In this document: one piece after another, positions 28,962 through 37,858 of the stretch
Layout of the letters: each line of letters starts with the position of its first letter
Numbering within the stretch: position 1 is the first letter of the stretch
Assembly (NCBI GenBank): GCA_021298815.1
Contig: JAJTHE010000089.1
Location: forward strand, 1-43,528
DNA length: 43,528 nt
Reading direction: 5' to 3'
Origin: Betaproteobacteria bacterium
Lineage (GTDB): Bacteria > Pseudomonadota > Gammaproteobacteria > Burkholderiales > CAIKXV01
Notes under the pieces: generated by a model
The model's database searches: none
Told to the model about the DNA's origin: nothing
Seen by the model: only the letters and a program-made list of their open reading frames with translations
Made by a program: the position numbers and the translations under genes

Positions 28962-31169
28962 ATGAACGATCCCCAGCGACCCGCTCCCCGACTGCGCCCG
29001 ATGCGCAGGGTCCTGCAGGCGCTGCTGCGCACGGTGTTCGGCGTGCTGTTCCGGGTGCGCGTACAGGGCGATATGACCCGATTCGATGCACCGCGGCTGC
29101 TGATCGTCGCCAACCACGAGTCGTTCCTCGACGGCCTGATCCTCGGCCTCTACCTGCCGGTCGACCCGGTGTTCGTGGTGCATACCGGGGTCGCGCGCAA
29201 CCGCTGGTTCCGCCTGGTGCTGTCGCTGGTCGACTCCCTCGCGGTCGACCCGACCAGCCCGATGGCAATGAAGACGGTGGTCCGGCTGGTCGACACCGGG
29301 CGACCGGTGGTTATCTTCCCGGAGGGCCGGATCACGGTCACCGGCAGCCTGATGAAGGTCTACGACGGCCCTGCCTTCGTCGCCGCGAAGACCGGCGCCA
29401 CCCTGGTCCCGGTGCGCCTGGACGGGCCGGCGCGCACCTGGTTCAGCCGAGTTTCGGGGAAGTACCCGAAGCGGCTGTTCCCGCAGATCACCATGTCGAT
29501 CCAGCCGCCGACGCGCATCGAGGTGCCGGCCGAGGGCTCCGCGAAGGTACGCCGGCGCAAGGCGGGCGAGGCGATGCGCCGGGTGATGCAGCAGATGCTG
29601 TTCAGCTCGCAGCCGAAGGTAAGCCTGTATTCGACGATGCTCGATGCGATGCAGATCTTCGGCCGCGGCCATCGCGTCGTCGAGGACGTGAAGCAGATCG
29701 AGTATTCGTACGGCGACCTGCTGAAGATGACGCTGGCGCTCGGGCGCCTGGCCTCGCGCGAGGTGGCAGCCGGGGAACGCGCCGGCATCCTGCTGCCCAA
29801 CCTCGCGACCACGCTGGGCCTGCTGGTCGGCATGGGCGCGATGCGGCGCGTGCCGGCGATGCTCAACTTCACCGCCGGCACCGATGGCATGCAGAACGCC
29901 TGCCTCGCCGCCGGCATCCGCACCGTGTTCACCTCGCGCCAGTTCCTCGAGCAGGCACGGCTGGAACAGACCGTCGCGGCGCTGCGCGACATCCGGGTGA
30001 TCCACCTGGAAGACCTGCGCGCCGGCTTCGGCCTGGGCGACCGCCTGTGGCTGCTGGCGATGCTCGCCTTCCCGCGCCTGGTCGGTCGCGACGTCGATCC
30101 GGAAGAGGCGGCGGTGGTGCTGTTCACCTCCGGCTCCGAGGGCAAGCCGAAGGGGGTCGTGCTCTCGCACCGGGCGCTGCTGTCGAACATCGCGCAGGTA
30201 CGCTCGGTGATCGACATCGCGCCGAACGACAAGGTGCTCAATGCGCTGCCGATGTTCCACTCGTTCGGGCTCACCGGTGGCGCGCTGCTGCCACTCGCCA
30301 CCGGCACCGGCGTGTTCCTCTATCCCTCTCCGCTGCACTACCGGGTGATCCCGGAAGTGATCTACGACCGCGGCTGCAGCGTGCTGTTCGGCACCAGCAC
30401 CTTCCTCGGCAACTACGGCAAGCATGCGCACCCGTACGACTTCTACCGGCTGCGCTACGTGGTCGCCGGCGCGGAGAAGCTGTCCGACACGGTACGCGAC
30501 ACCTGGGTGGAGAAGTTCGGCATCCGCATCCTGGAAGGCTATGGCGCTACCGAGACCGCGCCGGTGATCGCGGTCAACACGCCGATGGCGTTCCGGCGCG
30601 GCACGGTCGGCCAGTTGCTGCCCTCCATGCAGGGACTGCTGGTGCCGGTGCCCGGCATCGAGCGCGGCGGCATGCTGCACGTGAGCGGGCCGAACCTGAT
30701 GTCGGGTTACCTGCGGGTGGAAAAGCCGGGCGTCCTCGAGCCGCCGAAGTCGGCGCTCGGCGAGGGCTGGTACGAAACCGGCGACATCTGCGACATCGAT
30801 GCCGATGGATTCGTCACCATCCTCGGCCGGGTCAAGCGCTTCGCGAAGATCGCCGGCGAGATGGTGTCGCTGGAAGTGGTCGAGAAGCTCGCACTGGCCG
30901 CCTCGGCGGAGGGCCAGCACGCAGCGACCGCCATCCCCGACCCGCAGCGCGGCGAGACCATCGTGCTGTTCTCCACCGACACCGCGCTGACACGGGATCG
31001 CCTGCAGCAGGCCGCGCGCAGCGGTGGCCTGCCCGAGATCACGGTGCCGCGCATCGTGGTGATCGTCGATGCGCTGCCGCTTCTGGGCACCGGCAAGATC
31101 GACTACACCACGCTGCGTACCCGGGCCCTCGCCGGCACCGGGGCGGGTACCGGAGCCTCCCCGGCCTGA
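28962..31169 (+). CDS. aas: bifunctional acyltransferase/acyl-ACP synthetase (Aas-like)
   Basis: The 735-residue protein joins two domains. Residues 25-230 are a PlsC-type 1-acyl-glycerophosphate acyltransferase with NHESFLD (HX4D, 52-57) and FPEGR (119-123). Residues 240-720 are an AMP-forming acyl synthetase with LFTSGSEGKPKGVVLSH (about 385-402), the GYGATETAP motif, GWYETGD and the C-terminal GTGKIDY lysine region. This is the layout of E. coli Aas, which re-acylates lysophosphatidylethanolamine in the inner membrane. The LplT flippase that often precedes or is fused to it is absent. A disordered Gly/Ala tail ends the protein. No upstream gene is co-directional within 200 bp. Confidence 0.9.
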   Translation: MNDPQRPAPRLRPMRRVLQALLRTVFGVLFRVRVQGDMTRFDAPRLLIVANHESFLDGLILGLYLPVDPVFVVHTGVARNRWFRLVLSLVDSLAVDPTSPMAMKTVVRLVDTGRPVVIFPEGRITVTGSLMKVYDGPAFVAAKTGATLVPVRLDGPARTWFSRVSGKYPKRLFPQITMSIQPPTRIEVPAEGSAKVRRRKAGEAMRRVMQQMLFSSQPKVSLYSTMLDAMQIFGRGHRVVEDVKQIEYSYGDLLKMTLALGRLASREVAAGERAGILLPNLATTLGLLVGMGAMRRVPAMLNFTAGTDGMQNACLAAGIRTVFTSRQFLEQARLEQTVAALRDIRVIHLEDLRAGFGLGDRLWLLAMLAFPRLVGRDVDPEEAAVVLFTSGSEGKPKGVVLSHRALLSNIAQVRSVIDIAPNDKVLNALPMFHSFGLTGGALLPLATGTGVFLYPSPLHYRVIPEVIYDRGCSVLFGTSTFLGNYGKHAHPYDFYRLRYVVAGAEKLSDTVRDTWVEKFGIRILEGYGATETAPVIAVNTPMAFRRGTVGQLLPSMQGLLVPVPGIERGGMLHVSGPNLMSGYLRVEKPGVLEPPKSALGEGWYETGDICDIDADGFVTILGRVKRFAKIAGEMVSLEVVEKLALAASAEGQHAATAIPDPQRGETIVLFSTDTALTRDRLQQAARSGGLPEITVPRIVVIVDALPLLGTGKIDYTTLRTRALAGTGAGTGASPA

Positions 31170-31258
31170 TCCCGGATCCGGCCGCGGGGCTCAAGTCGAG
31201 GGCAGCCGGGACGATAAGGTGACATCCGCGCACCGTCCCGCGCGCCGCACCCGCCCCG

Positions 31259-33820
31259 ATGCCCTCGTCCGCAGCTTCCGCAGCGAATGCCACCGCGATT
31301 GTCCCCCGTTCGGGGAGCGCTGCGACGCAATCGTCGGCATCCGGCTCGGCATCGGGCGCTTCCTCGACCGTCAGTGCCCTGCCGCGCGGCCAGCAGCCGG
31401 TGAAGATCGGCCGCTTCGAAGTGAGCCGCGTGCTCGGCCACGGCATGCAGTCGATCGTCTACCTGGCGACCGACCCGATGCTCGAGCGCGAAGTGGCGAT
31501 CAAGGCGCTGCCGAACACGGCAGCGGCCGACGCCCGCCAGCTGCTGGCCGAGGCGCGCATCGCCGGCCGGCTGCGGCACCCGCACATCGTGCCGGCGTTC
31601 GACGTCGGCGAGCACGAGGGCCACCCCTACCTGGTGTTCGAGTTCGTGGATGGAGACACGCTCGCCGGCTTCCTGAAGAAGACCGGCGCGGTGTCGCCGC
31701 AACGCGCGGTCGCCATGATGGCGCGTATCCTCGACGCGATCGGCTATGCGCATGAACAGGGTGTGGTGCACCGCGACCTGAAGCCGGCCAACATCATCGT
31801 CGACGAGGACGACTTCCCGCGCGTGATGGACTTCGGCGTCGCACTGCGCGTGAGCAGCCAGGCTGCGCCGGACATGACTCTGGTCGGCACGCCGGCCTAC
31901 ATGGCACCGGAATACGTGAAGACGGGCACCAGCACCGCCGGCAACGACCTGTTCGCCTGCGGCCTGCTGCTCGCCGAGATGCTCACCGGGCGCCGGGTGA
32001 TCGTCGCCGCCAACGCGATCGAGGCGATCAACGCGCTGCTGAACGATCCGATCGAAATGCCGGATGCGCCGCAGCCGATCGACGAACGCCTGGCCGCGGT
32101 GGTGCGCAAGGCGATCGCGCGCGAACCCGCCGACCGGTTCGCGTCGGCCGCGCAGATGAAGTCGGCACTGGAGGGCTGCCTCGCCGACGCCTCCACTCCG
32201 GACGCCGACAGCGCCGGAAAGGGAAGGGTCGGCAACAGCACGCTCGAGTTCCTGCTGCGGCGGATGCGCCACCGCACCGATTTCCCGGCGCTGTCCGGCG
32301 CGATCTCGGCGGTCAACAAGGCGCTCGCGTCCGAGAGCGAGAGCATCGCGACGCTGGCCAACACCATCCTGCAGGACTTCGCGCTCACCAACAAGATCCT
32401 GCGGCTGGTCAACTCGGCCGGGTTCGGCGGTTCGAGCGGGCGCATCAGCACCATCTCGCGCGCAGTGCAGATCCTCGGCTTCGACCAGGTACGCAACATC
32501 GCGGTCAGCCTGATGCTGTTCGAGCACCTGCAGAACAAGGCGCAGGCGAGCGCGCTGCGCGACGAGTTCATGAAGACGCTGTTCTCCGGCGTGCTGGCGC
32601 GCGCGGCCGCCCCTAAGGCCGCCCTGCGCGACCCGGAAGAGGCATTCGTCTGCGCGCTGTTCCACAACCTCGGCAGGCTGCTCTGCCTGTTCTACTTCCC
32701 GGAGGAATGGGCGGAGATCCAGCGGCTGGTGACCGAGGAGCGCAATGACGAAGCCGTCGCCGCACGGCGCGTGCTCGGTGCCTCCTTCGAGCAGCTGGGC
32801 ACCGGCACCGCCGAGGCCTGGGGCTTCCCGAAGAAGATCTGCTACAGCATGAAGTCGCTGCCACCCGGTTCCGTGCGCAAGGCGACATCGCAGGACGACG
32901 GGCTGCGCCTGGTGTCGACCTTCGCCTCCGAGGTCTCGGCCGCGGCCGGCGGCGACGATGGCGAGCGGGCCGCGGCGTTCGCGCGTATCGGCAGCCGCTA
33001 CAAGGGCGCGCTGCCCTTCGATGGCGACCAGATCGGGACGCTGGTCACCGATTCGCTGTCGAGCCTCAGCACCTACGCCTCGGCGCTGAACCTGAACGTG
33101 TCGCAGAGCGGCTTCGGCCGGGTCCTGCTCAGGCTGGGCGTACCGGTCAAGCCGGCGCGAAAGGCCGATGCCGGCGCGGCCGCCGGCACCGCCGCTTCCG
33201 CCGACCCGGGCGACGGCAGCGCTGCCGCCTCGATGGACACCGGCGACCTGGGCGTGCTGCGCGACCCGTCCGAGGAGACGATTGCACCTTGCGCCTCGGC
33301 ACCGGTGGACGCGCAGGCCGAACTTTCGTCCGGCATCCAGGACCTGAGCAACGCGCTGGTCGAAGGCATGCCGATGAACGAGGTGCTGCGCATCGTGCTG
33401 GAGACGATGTATCGCGCGATCGGCTTCCGCCGCGTGCTGCTTTGCGTGCGCGACGTCAAGGCCAACACGATGAGCGGCCGCTTCGGGTTCGGGCAGGATG
33501 CATCGGCCGTGGCCAGGCGGTTCAGCTTCTCGATGCAGTTCAAGCCGGACGTGTTCTTCGCAGCGCTGACCAAGAACGCGGACATCCTGATCACCGACGT
33601 GGACGACCCGAAGATCGCCTCACGCGTGCCCGAGTGGTACCGCACCTCGGTGGGCGCACGCACCTTCATCGTGTTCCCGCTGGTGGTCAACGAGAAGCCG
33701 TTCGGGCTGATCTATGCCGACGCGGAACTGCCGGGGCAGATCGAGATCTCGCCGAACGTGCTGAAGCTGTTGCGCACCCTGCGCAACCAGGCGGTGCTGG
33801 CGATCAAGCAGGCGCGCTGA
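31259..33820 (+). CDS. Ser/Thr kinase-HDOD-GAF fusion regulator
   Basis: The 853-residue protein has a low-complexity Ser/Ala head (1-45) and a Hanks-type kinase (about 50-310) with Gly60 and Gly62 (LGHGMQSIVYLA), Lys82 (VAIKAL), HRDLKPAN (171-178), DFG (191-193) and APE (216-218). An HDOD domain follows (about 335-535; NKILRLVNSAGFGG, ALFHNLGRLLCLF), then an Ala/Gly/Asp linker (610-660) and a C-terminal GAF domain (about 690-850). All kinase catalytic residues are present. HDOD domains are found in signalling proteins with unclear ligands. A membrane segment is absent, so it is cytoplasmic. The stop is near the convergent yqjK-like gene. Confidence 0.92.
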   Translation: MPSSAASAANATAIVPRSGSAATQSSASGSASGASSTVSALPRGQQPVKIGRFEVSRVLGHGMQSIVYLATDPMLEREVAIKALPNTAAADARQLLAEARIAGRLRHPHIVPAFDVGEHEGHPYLVFEFVDGDTLAGFLKKTGAVSPQRAVAMMARILDAIGYAHEQGVVHRDLKPANIIVDEDDFPRVMDFGVALRVSSQAAPDMTLVGTPAYMAPEYVKTGTSTAGNDLFACGLLLAEMLTGRRVIVAANAIEAINALLNDPIEMPDAPQPIDERLAAVVRKAIAREPADRFASAAQMKSALEGCLADASTPDADSAGKGRVGNSTLEFLLRRMRHRTDFPALSGAISAVNKALASESESIATLANTILQDFALTNKILRLVNSAGFGGSSGRISTISRAVQILGFDQVRNIAVSLMLFEHLQNKAQASALRDEFMKTLFSGVLARAAAPKAALRDPEEAFVCALFHNLGRLLCLFYFPEEWAEIQRLVTEERNDEAVAARRVLGASFEQLGTGTAEAWGFPKKICYSMKSLPPGSVRKATSQDDGLRLVSTFASEVSAAAGGDDGERAAAFARIGSRYKGALPFDGDQIGTLVTDSLSSLSTYASALNLNVSQSGFGRVLLRLGVPVKPARKADAGAAAGTAASADPGDGSAAASMDTGDLGVLRDPSEETIAPCASAPVDAQAELSSGIQDLSNALVEGMPMNEVLRIVLETMYRAIGFRRVLLCVRDVKANTMSGRFGFGQDASAVARRFSFSMQFKPDVFFAALTKNADILITDVDDPKIASRVPEWYRTSVGARTFIVFPLVVNEKPFGLIYADAELPGQIEISPNVLKLLRTLRNQAVLAIKQAR

Positions 33821-33838
33821 GGCGCCCGCCAGCGCGGC

Positions 33839-34189
33839 TCAGCGGCGGCCGCGGATGCCGCGGTAGACGTCGAGCATCCGCGGCAGCAGCGCCCAGGCGA
33901 CCCGCGCCCGCGGTGCACGCAGCGCGCGCCAGGCAGCCCAGACGCGCAGCCCGCCCTGGGCGAGCGACAGGGCACCGCGCGGACGCACCAGGACGAGGGC
34001 GACCAGCACGGCGACACCCGCGGCCGGGTTGAGCTTCAGCCAGCGCACGCCGCCCAGCGCACGGTCGGCGATGCGGATCGGCGTATCGAGCCCGCGCACG
34101 CCCGCGGCGATCGCCGCGCGCTGGCTGTCGGCGCGCTGGCGCAACCGCTCGCGCCGCACGGCCAGTTCGACCAGCCGGCTGCCGATCAT
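33839..34189 (-). CDS. YqjK-like membrane-associated protein
   Basis: The 116-residue product starts at ATG 34189, overlapping the stop of the YqjE-like gene by 4 bp. An Arg-rich N-terminal helix (LVELAVRRERLRQRADSQR) is followed by a hydrophobic segment (AAGVAVLVALVLV) and a basic tail. The gene order D-E-K and this pattern match the YqjK-like family; the function is unknown. It is the last gene of the operon and converges with the kinase gene. Confidence 0.8.
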   Translation of the reverse strand: MIGSRLVELAVRRERLRQRADSQRAAIAAGVRGLDTPIRIADRALGGVRWLKLNPAAGVAVLVALVLVRPRGALSLAQGGLRVWAAWRALRAPRARVAWALLPRMLDVYRGIRGRR

Positions 34190-34632
34190 CGCGGCGCAGC
34201 CGCGCCGGTGCCGTCGCTTCCGGGCTTGCCGCTGCCCAGCGCCTCGCGGTCGCGGGCGAGCGTCTCTAGCGTGGCGGCGAACAGGCCGGGCGAGGTGCGG
34301 GCGTAGCGCCGTGCCAGCCATGCGCAGCCTGCGCTGGCCAGCAGGAAGAACATACTCAGCAGCCCGACGGCGACGGTCGGGCTGCGATCCCAGAAGGCGA
34401 CGATGATCAGCAGCGCCAGCAGCACCGTGCCGACGAACAGGCAGAACAGCGCGCCGACGCCGAAGGCGACGATCGCCGCCAGCCGCCAGCCCGCCTCCTG
34501 CGCATCGGCGGACAGCAGTTCGAGCCGCGTCTGCAGCGCGGCGACCGATGCGCCGACCAGGCTGCGGACGGACTGGATCACGCCGGGGGATGCCCCTCCC
34601 TCGGACCCACCCGTACCTTCAGGCTCGGACAC
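34186..34632 (-). CDS. YqjE-like (phage-holin-superfamily) membrane protein
   Basis: The 148-residue protein has a short Gly/Glu-rich head, an amphipathic helix (VIQSVRSLVGASVAALQTRLEL) and two membrane helices (about 50-75 and 82-106), the layout of YqjE. YqjE, with YqjD, is an inner-membrane protein of unknown role. It overlaps the YqjK-like gene by 4 bp and lies 36 bp after the YqjD-like gene. Confidence 0.85.
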   Translation of the reverse strand: MSEPEGTGGSEGGASPGVIQSVRSLVGASVAALQTRLELLSADAQEAGWRLAAIVAFGVGALFCLFVGTVLLALLIIVAFWDRSPTVAVGLLSMFFLLASAGCAWLARRYARTSPGLFAATLETLARDREALGSGKPGSDGTGAAAPR

Positions 34633-34668
34633 GGAACGCGGACGTCCGACGGTCGACGCGCCGGACGG

Positions 34669-34971
34669 TCAGCGACGGGCGATCAGCAGCCCGATGATCA
34701 TGCCGACGGCGGCGCCGATGCCGACCGCGGTCCACGGCTTGTCGTGCACGAAGTCGTCGGTCGCACGCGCAGCCTGTTTCGTCTTGTCGACCATGAGGGC
34801 TTCGGCGTCGCGCAGCGCGAGCCGCGCCGAACGCAACGAGTCCTCGGCCTTAGCGCGTACTTCGCCCAGCTTCTCGCCCGCCTGGCCGGCCGTGGCCTTC
34901 ACCAGGGCCTCTGCATCGGAGACAACGGTCTTGAGGTCAACGATGAGCTTGTCGCGGTTTACGTCATTCAT
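34669..34971 (-). CDS. YqjD/ElaB-family (DUF883) protein
   Basis: The 100-residue product starts at ATG 34971 with GGAGA about six bases upstream. A long amphipathic, coiled-coil-like region (DLKTVVSDAEALVKATAGQ ... AARATDD) is followed by the conserved HDKPWTAVGIGAAVG and a C-terminal membrane anchor ending in LLIARR. In E. coli, YqjD and ElaB are tail-anchored inner-membrane proteins that bind ribosomes in stationary phase. It heads the yqjD-E-K operon. Confidence 0.92.
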   Translation of the reverse strand: MNDVNRDKLIVDLKTVVSDAEALVKATAGQAGEKLGEVRAKAEDSLRSARLALRDAEALMVDKTKQAARATDDFVHDKPWTAVGIGAAVGMIIGLLIARR

Positions 34972-35168
34972 TGGAATCTCCGCCTCGTCGAGTCGGGTCG
35001 TCATGTGGGATTGCAGGCTACCGCAAATACAAGCCGCGGTGCAATCGACGCCCGGCTGCGCGCCACCGCGAGCCCGGGCCGAGCGGCGCGAGGCGATGCG
35101 CACCCTCCTGCGGGCTTTGCCCTAACATGCGCCTCATCGGCATGTGCCGCGATCGCGTGGAGGACAGG

Positions 35169-36143
35169 ATGCTGACCCGGGAATCGTTGCGCACCGCAGT
35201 TGCGGCCCTGCTGTCCGGCGCCGCGGCCTTCGCGAGCGCCCAGCCGGCCTTCCCCGACCGTCCGCTACGCCTGGTCGTGCCCTACGCGACCGGCGGCAGC
35301 ACCGACCTGCTGGCCCGGCTGGTAGGCCCGAAGCTCACCGAGCGCTGGGGCCAGCAGGTGATCGTCGACAACCGGCCCGGGGGCAACACGATCATCGGCA
35401 CCCAGGCGGCCGCGCGTGCGCAGCCCGACGGCCACACCGTGCTGCTGATGGCGATCGCGCATACCATCATCCCGAACCTGATGAAGGTGCCCTACGACCC
35501 GCTGCGCGACTTCACGCCACTGGCGACGATCAGCCGCGGCGAACTGGTCCTGGTGGTGCATCCGTCCGTGCAGGCGCACTCGCTGCAGGAACTGGTCGGC
35601 CTCGCCCGCGCGAGGCCCGGGCATTTCAACTATGCATCGGCCAGCACCGGCGGTCCGCTGCACCTGGCCGGCGAACTGTTCAACATGCTGGGCGGGGTGA
35701 AGACCACGCACGTTCCGTACAAGGGCGGCGGTCCGGCGATGACCGACCTGCTCGGTGGCCATGTGCAGATGATGTTCGCTGCGACCGCCGAGGCCATTCC
35801 CAACATCCGGGCCGGACGGCTGCGCGCGCTGGCGGTGTCCGGCGACACCCGCTTGCCCACCCTGGCGCAGGTTCCGACCTTCGCGGAAGCCGGCATGCCG
35901 GGCTTCACCGCGAAGAACTGGTTCGGCCTGCTCGGCCCGGCCGGCCTGCCTGCGGGGGTGGTCGAACGCTGGTCCGGCGCGATGGCTGCGGTACTGGCCG
36001 CTCCCGACATCCGCGAACGCATGCAGGCGCACGGCATGGAGCCCTGGATCTCCTCGCCCGCTGCGTTCGACGCGCTGCTGAAGTCCGACCTCGCGCTCTA
36101 CGCGAAGATCGTCCGGACCGCCGGCATCCGCCTCGAGAACTGA
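35169..36143 (+). CDS. Bug/TctC-family periplasmic solute receptor (copy 4, divergent)
   Basis: The 324-residue precursor starts at ATG 35169 with GGAGG seven bases upstream. Its signal peptide ends near AFASAQ. It has the family motif LRLVVPYATGGSTDLLAR and the ligand-loop sequences DNRPGGNTIIGTQ and THVPYKGGGPAMTDLL, but it differs clearly from copies 1-3, so it belongs to another Bug subgroup. It stands alone between the yqj operon and the convergent soe operon, 13 bp away, so its ligand cannot be guessed. Confidence 0.93.
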   Translation: MLTRESLRTAVAALLSGAAAFASAQPAFPDRPLRLVVPYATGGSTDLLARLVGPKLTERWGQQVIVDNRPGGNTIIGTQAAARAQPDGHTVLLMAIAHTIIPNLMKVPYDPLRDFTPLATISRGELVLVVHPSVQAHSLQELVGLARARPGHFNYASASTGGPLHLAGELFNMLGGVKTTHVPYKGGGPAMTDLLGGHVQMMFAATAEAIPNIRAGRLRALAVSGDTRLPTLAQVPTFAEAGMPGFTAKNWFGLLGPAGLPAGVVERWSGAMAAVLAAPDIRERMQAHGMEPWISSPAAFDALLKSDLALYAKIVRTAGIRLEN

Positions 36144-36156
36144 AGCTGGCGCGCGC

Positions 36157-37095
36157 TCAGGATATGGCCTGGTAATACAGGTTCTGCGGATGGTTGGCCT
36201 GCGCGAAGAAGAACCATCTCTCGGCCAGCAGGCCGACGTACTGCACCGCGAACGCCAGCGCTAGCACCGCCGCCGCGCCGCTCGAGGCGCCCAGCCAGAG
36301 CAGTAGCGCCGGCAGCGGGAAAGCGAGCAGCAGGAAGGCCCACTTCACCGAACGCAGGAAACCGCGCGTGCGGCCGTGCGAGAACTCGCGCGTGTTGAAC
36401 GAGCCCCCCATCGCCCCCTGCGATTTCTGCTGCACCTTCGGATGCTTGACGCCGATCGCCGACTGCACCGTCGACTTCGGGCGCAGCCGCGCGTTGCGCG
36501 CGAGCATCGCGGCGCGCACCGCCAGCGCCACGGTGGTGAGGCCGATCGACCAGGTGGCCAGCACCTCGGTGTACGCGGGCGCGAGCAGCGAGGCGAGTAG
36601 CGTGGCGAAGGTGAAGCCGGATGCGCAGCCGAGCAGGAAGTAGTTCACCAGGGTCAGCGGCGACGCCCATTCCTGCAGGAAGCGCAGGCAGGCATAGATC
36701 ATCCCGGTGCAGACGAACAGCGCGATGCACGCGATCAGCGCCAGCACGCCCAGCGGGATCGACCAGACGGACCCGGTCGCGTAGGTGAAGCCGTAGGCCG
36801 CGACACTGGCGAGGAAGGCTGGCAGGACGATCACCTCGCGCGACAGCCAGGAGGTGCGCCACATCGTGGCCGCGCGCCAGGCGCGCTCCGGACGACCGAG
36901 ATGCCAGAACGACGCCAGCAGCCCGAGCGCCGCGAACAGCACCGACATCGCGCAGCCGGCGACAATGAAAGAGGGCATCGGCAGTTCGGACAGCCCGATG
37001 TAGGACACGAGGTCGATCGCGAACACCGCCAGGAACAGGCCCTGCGCGACGCCGATCAGCGTGGTGAGGAAGATCACGGAGAACGCGGGATGCAT
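36157..37095 (-). CDS. soeC: membrane anchor subunit of sulfite dehydrogenase (SoeC/DmsC-like)
   Basis: The 312-residue protein has about eight membrane helices and the DmsC/NrfD-like layout, with the motif SFWHLGRPERAWRA after helix two, as in DmsC-type anchors. It should pass electrons from the iron-sulfur subunit to the quinone pool in the inner membrane. The first helix begins at the N-terminus (MHPAFSVIFLTTLIG). It directly follows the iron-sulfur subunit gene (1 bp gap) and ends the operon. Confidence 0.85.
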   Translation of the reverse strand: MHPAFSVIFLTTLIGVAQGLFLAVFAIDLVSYIGLSELPMPSFIVAGCAMSVLFAALGLLASFWHLGRPERAWRAATMWRTSWLSREVIVLPAFLASVAAYGFTYATGSVWSIPLGVLALIACIALFVCTGMIYACLRFLQEWASPLTLVNYFLLGCASGFTFATLLASLLAPAYTEVLATWSIGLTTVALAVRAAMLARNARLRPKSTVQSAIGVKHPKVQQKSQGAMGGSFNTREFSHGRTRGFLRSVKWAFLLLAFPLPALLLWLGASSGAAAVLALAFAVQYVGLLAERWFFFAQANHPQNLYYQAIS

Positions 37096-37096
37096 G

Positions 37097-37858
37097 TCAG
37101 CGCCCCCCCGCGGCCGGTGCCGATGCAGGATCGGCGGCAGCCTGCGCCTCCGCGATCAGCGCCGCCAGCGTGCCCGGGATGCGGCCGTCCACGTTGAGCG
37201 GCGAGTCGATCCGGCTGACCTGGTCGGCATCCACCGCCACCGTGCCCTTGCGCCGCGGCAGGTAGTGGTTGGCCGGTTCGGTGCCCCACTCCGGCATCAG
37301 CGCGTAGCCGCCGCGCTCGCGGATCGCGCGCGACACTTCCGAGTCGGGATCGTGGATGTCGCCGTACAGGCGGGCATTGGTCGGGCAGGCCACCACGCAG
37401 GCGGGCTTGCGCTGCGCCTCGGGGATCGCCTGGTCGTAGATGCGGTCGACGCACAGGGTGCACTTCTTCATCACCTGCTGCTTCTCGTCGATCTCGCGCG
37501 CGCCGTACGGGCAGGCCCAGGCGCAGTACTTGCAGCCGATGCACTTGTCGTAGTCGACCAGCACGATGCCGTCTTCCTTGCGCTTGTAGGACGCGCCGGT
37601 CGGGCACACCGGCACGCACGGCGGGTCTTCGCAGTGCAGGCAGGACTTCGGGAAGTGGACCGTCTCGGTGCACGGGAACTCGCCGACCTCGTAGGTCTGC
37701 ACCCGGTTGAAGAAGGTGCCGGTCGGATCCTTGTCGTACGGGTTCTCGTCGCTGAGGAAGCCGGCCACGCCGGAGGTGTTCCATTCCTTGCAACTGGTGA
37801 CGCAGGCGTGGCAGCCGACGCAGACGTTCAGGTCGATGACCAATGCAAGCTGGGTCAA
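37097..37858 (-). CDS. soeB: 4Fe-4S iron-sulfur subunit of sulfite dehydrogenase (SoeB-like)
   Basis: The 253-residue protein is a DmsB/SoeB-type electron-transfer subunit with four cysteine clusters: C13-x2-C16-x2-C19-x3-C23 (CVGCHACVTSC), CLHCEDPPCVPVCP, CIGCKYCAWACP and CTLCVDR with CVVACP later. These bind four [4Fe-4S] centres. It is cytoplasmic, with no signal, consistent with a sulfite dehydrogenase facing the cytoplasm. The start overlaps the large-subunit stop (ATGA at 37855-37858). The tail from residue 205 is Ala/Pro-rich. Confidence 0.93.
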   Translation of the reverse strand: MTQLALVIDLNVCVGCHACVTSCKEWNTSGVAGFLSDENPYDKDPTGTFFNRVQTYEVGEFPCTETVHFPKSCLHCEDPPCVPVCPTGASYKRKEDGIVLVDYDKCIGCKYCAWACPYGAREIDEKQQVMKKCTLCVDRIYDQAIPEAQRKPACVVACPTNARLYGDIHDPDSEVSRAIRERGGYALMPEWGTEPANHYLPRRKGTVAVDADQVSRIDSPLNVDGRIPGTLAALIAEAQAAADPASAPAAGGR

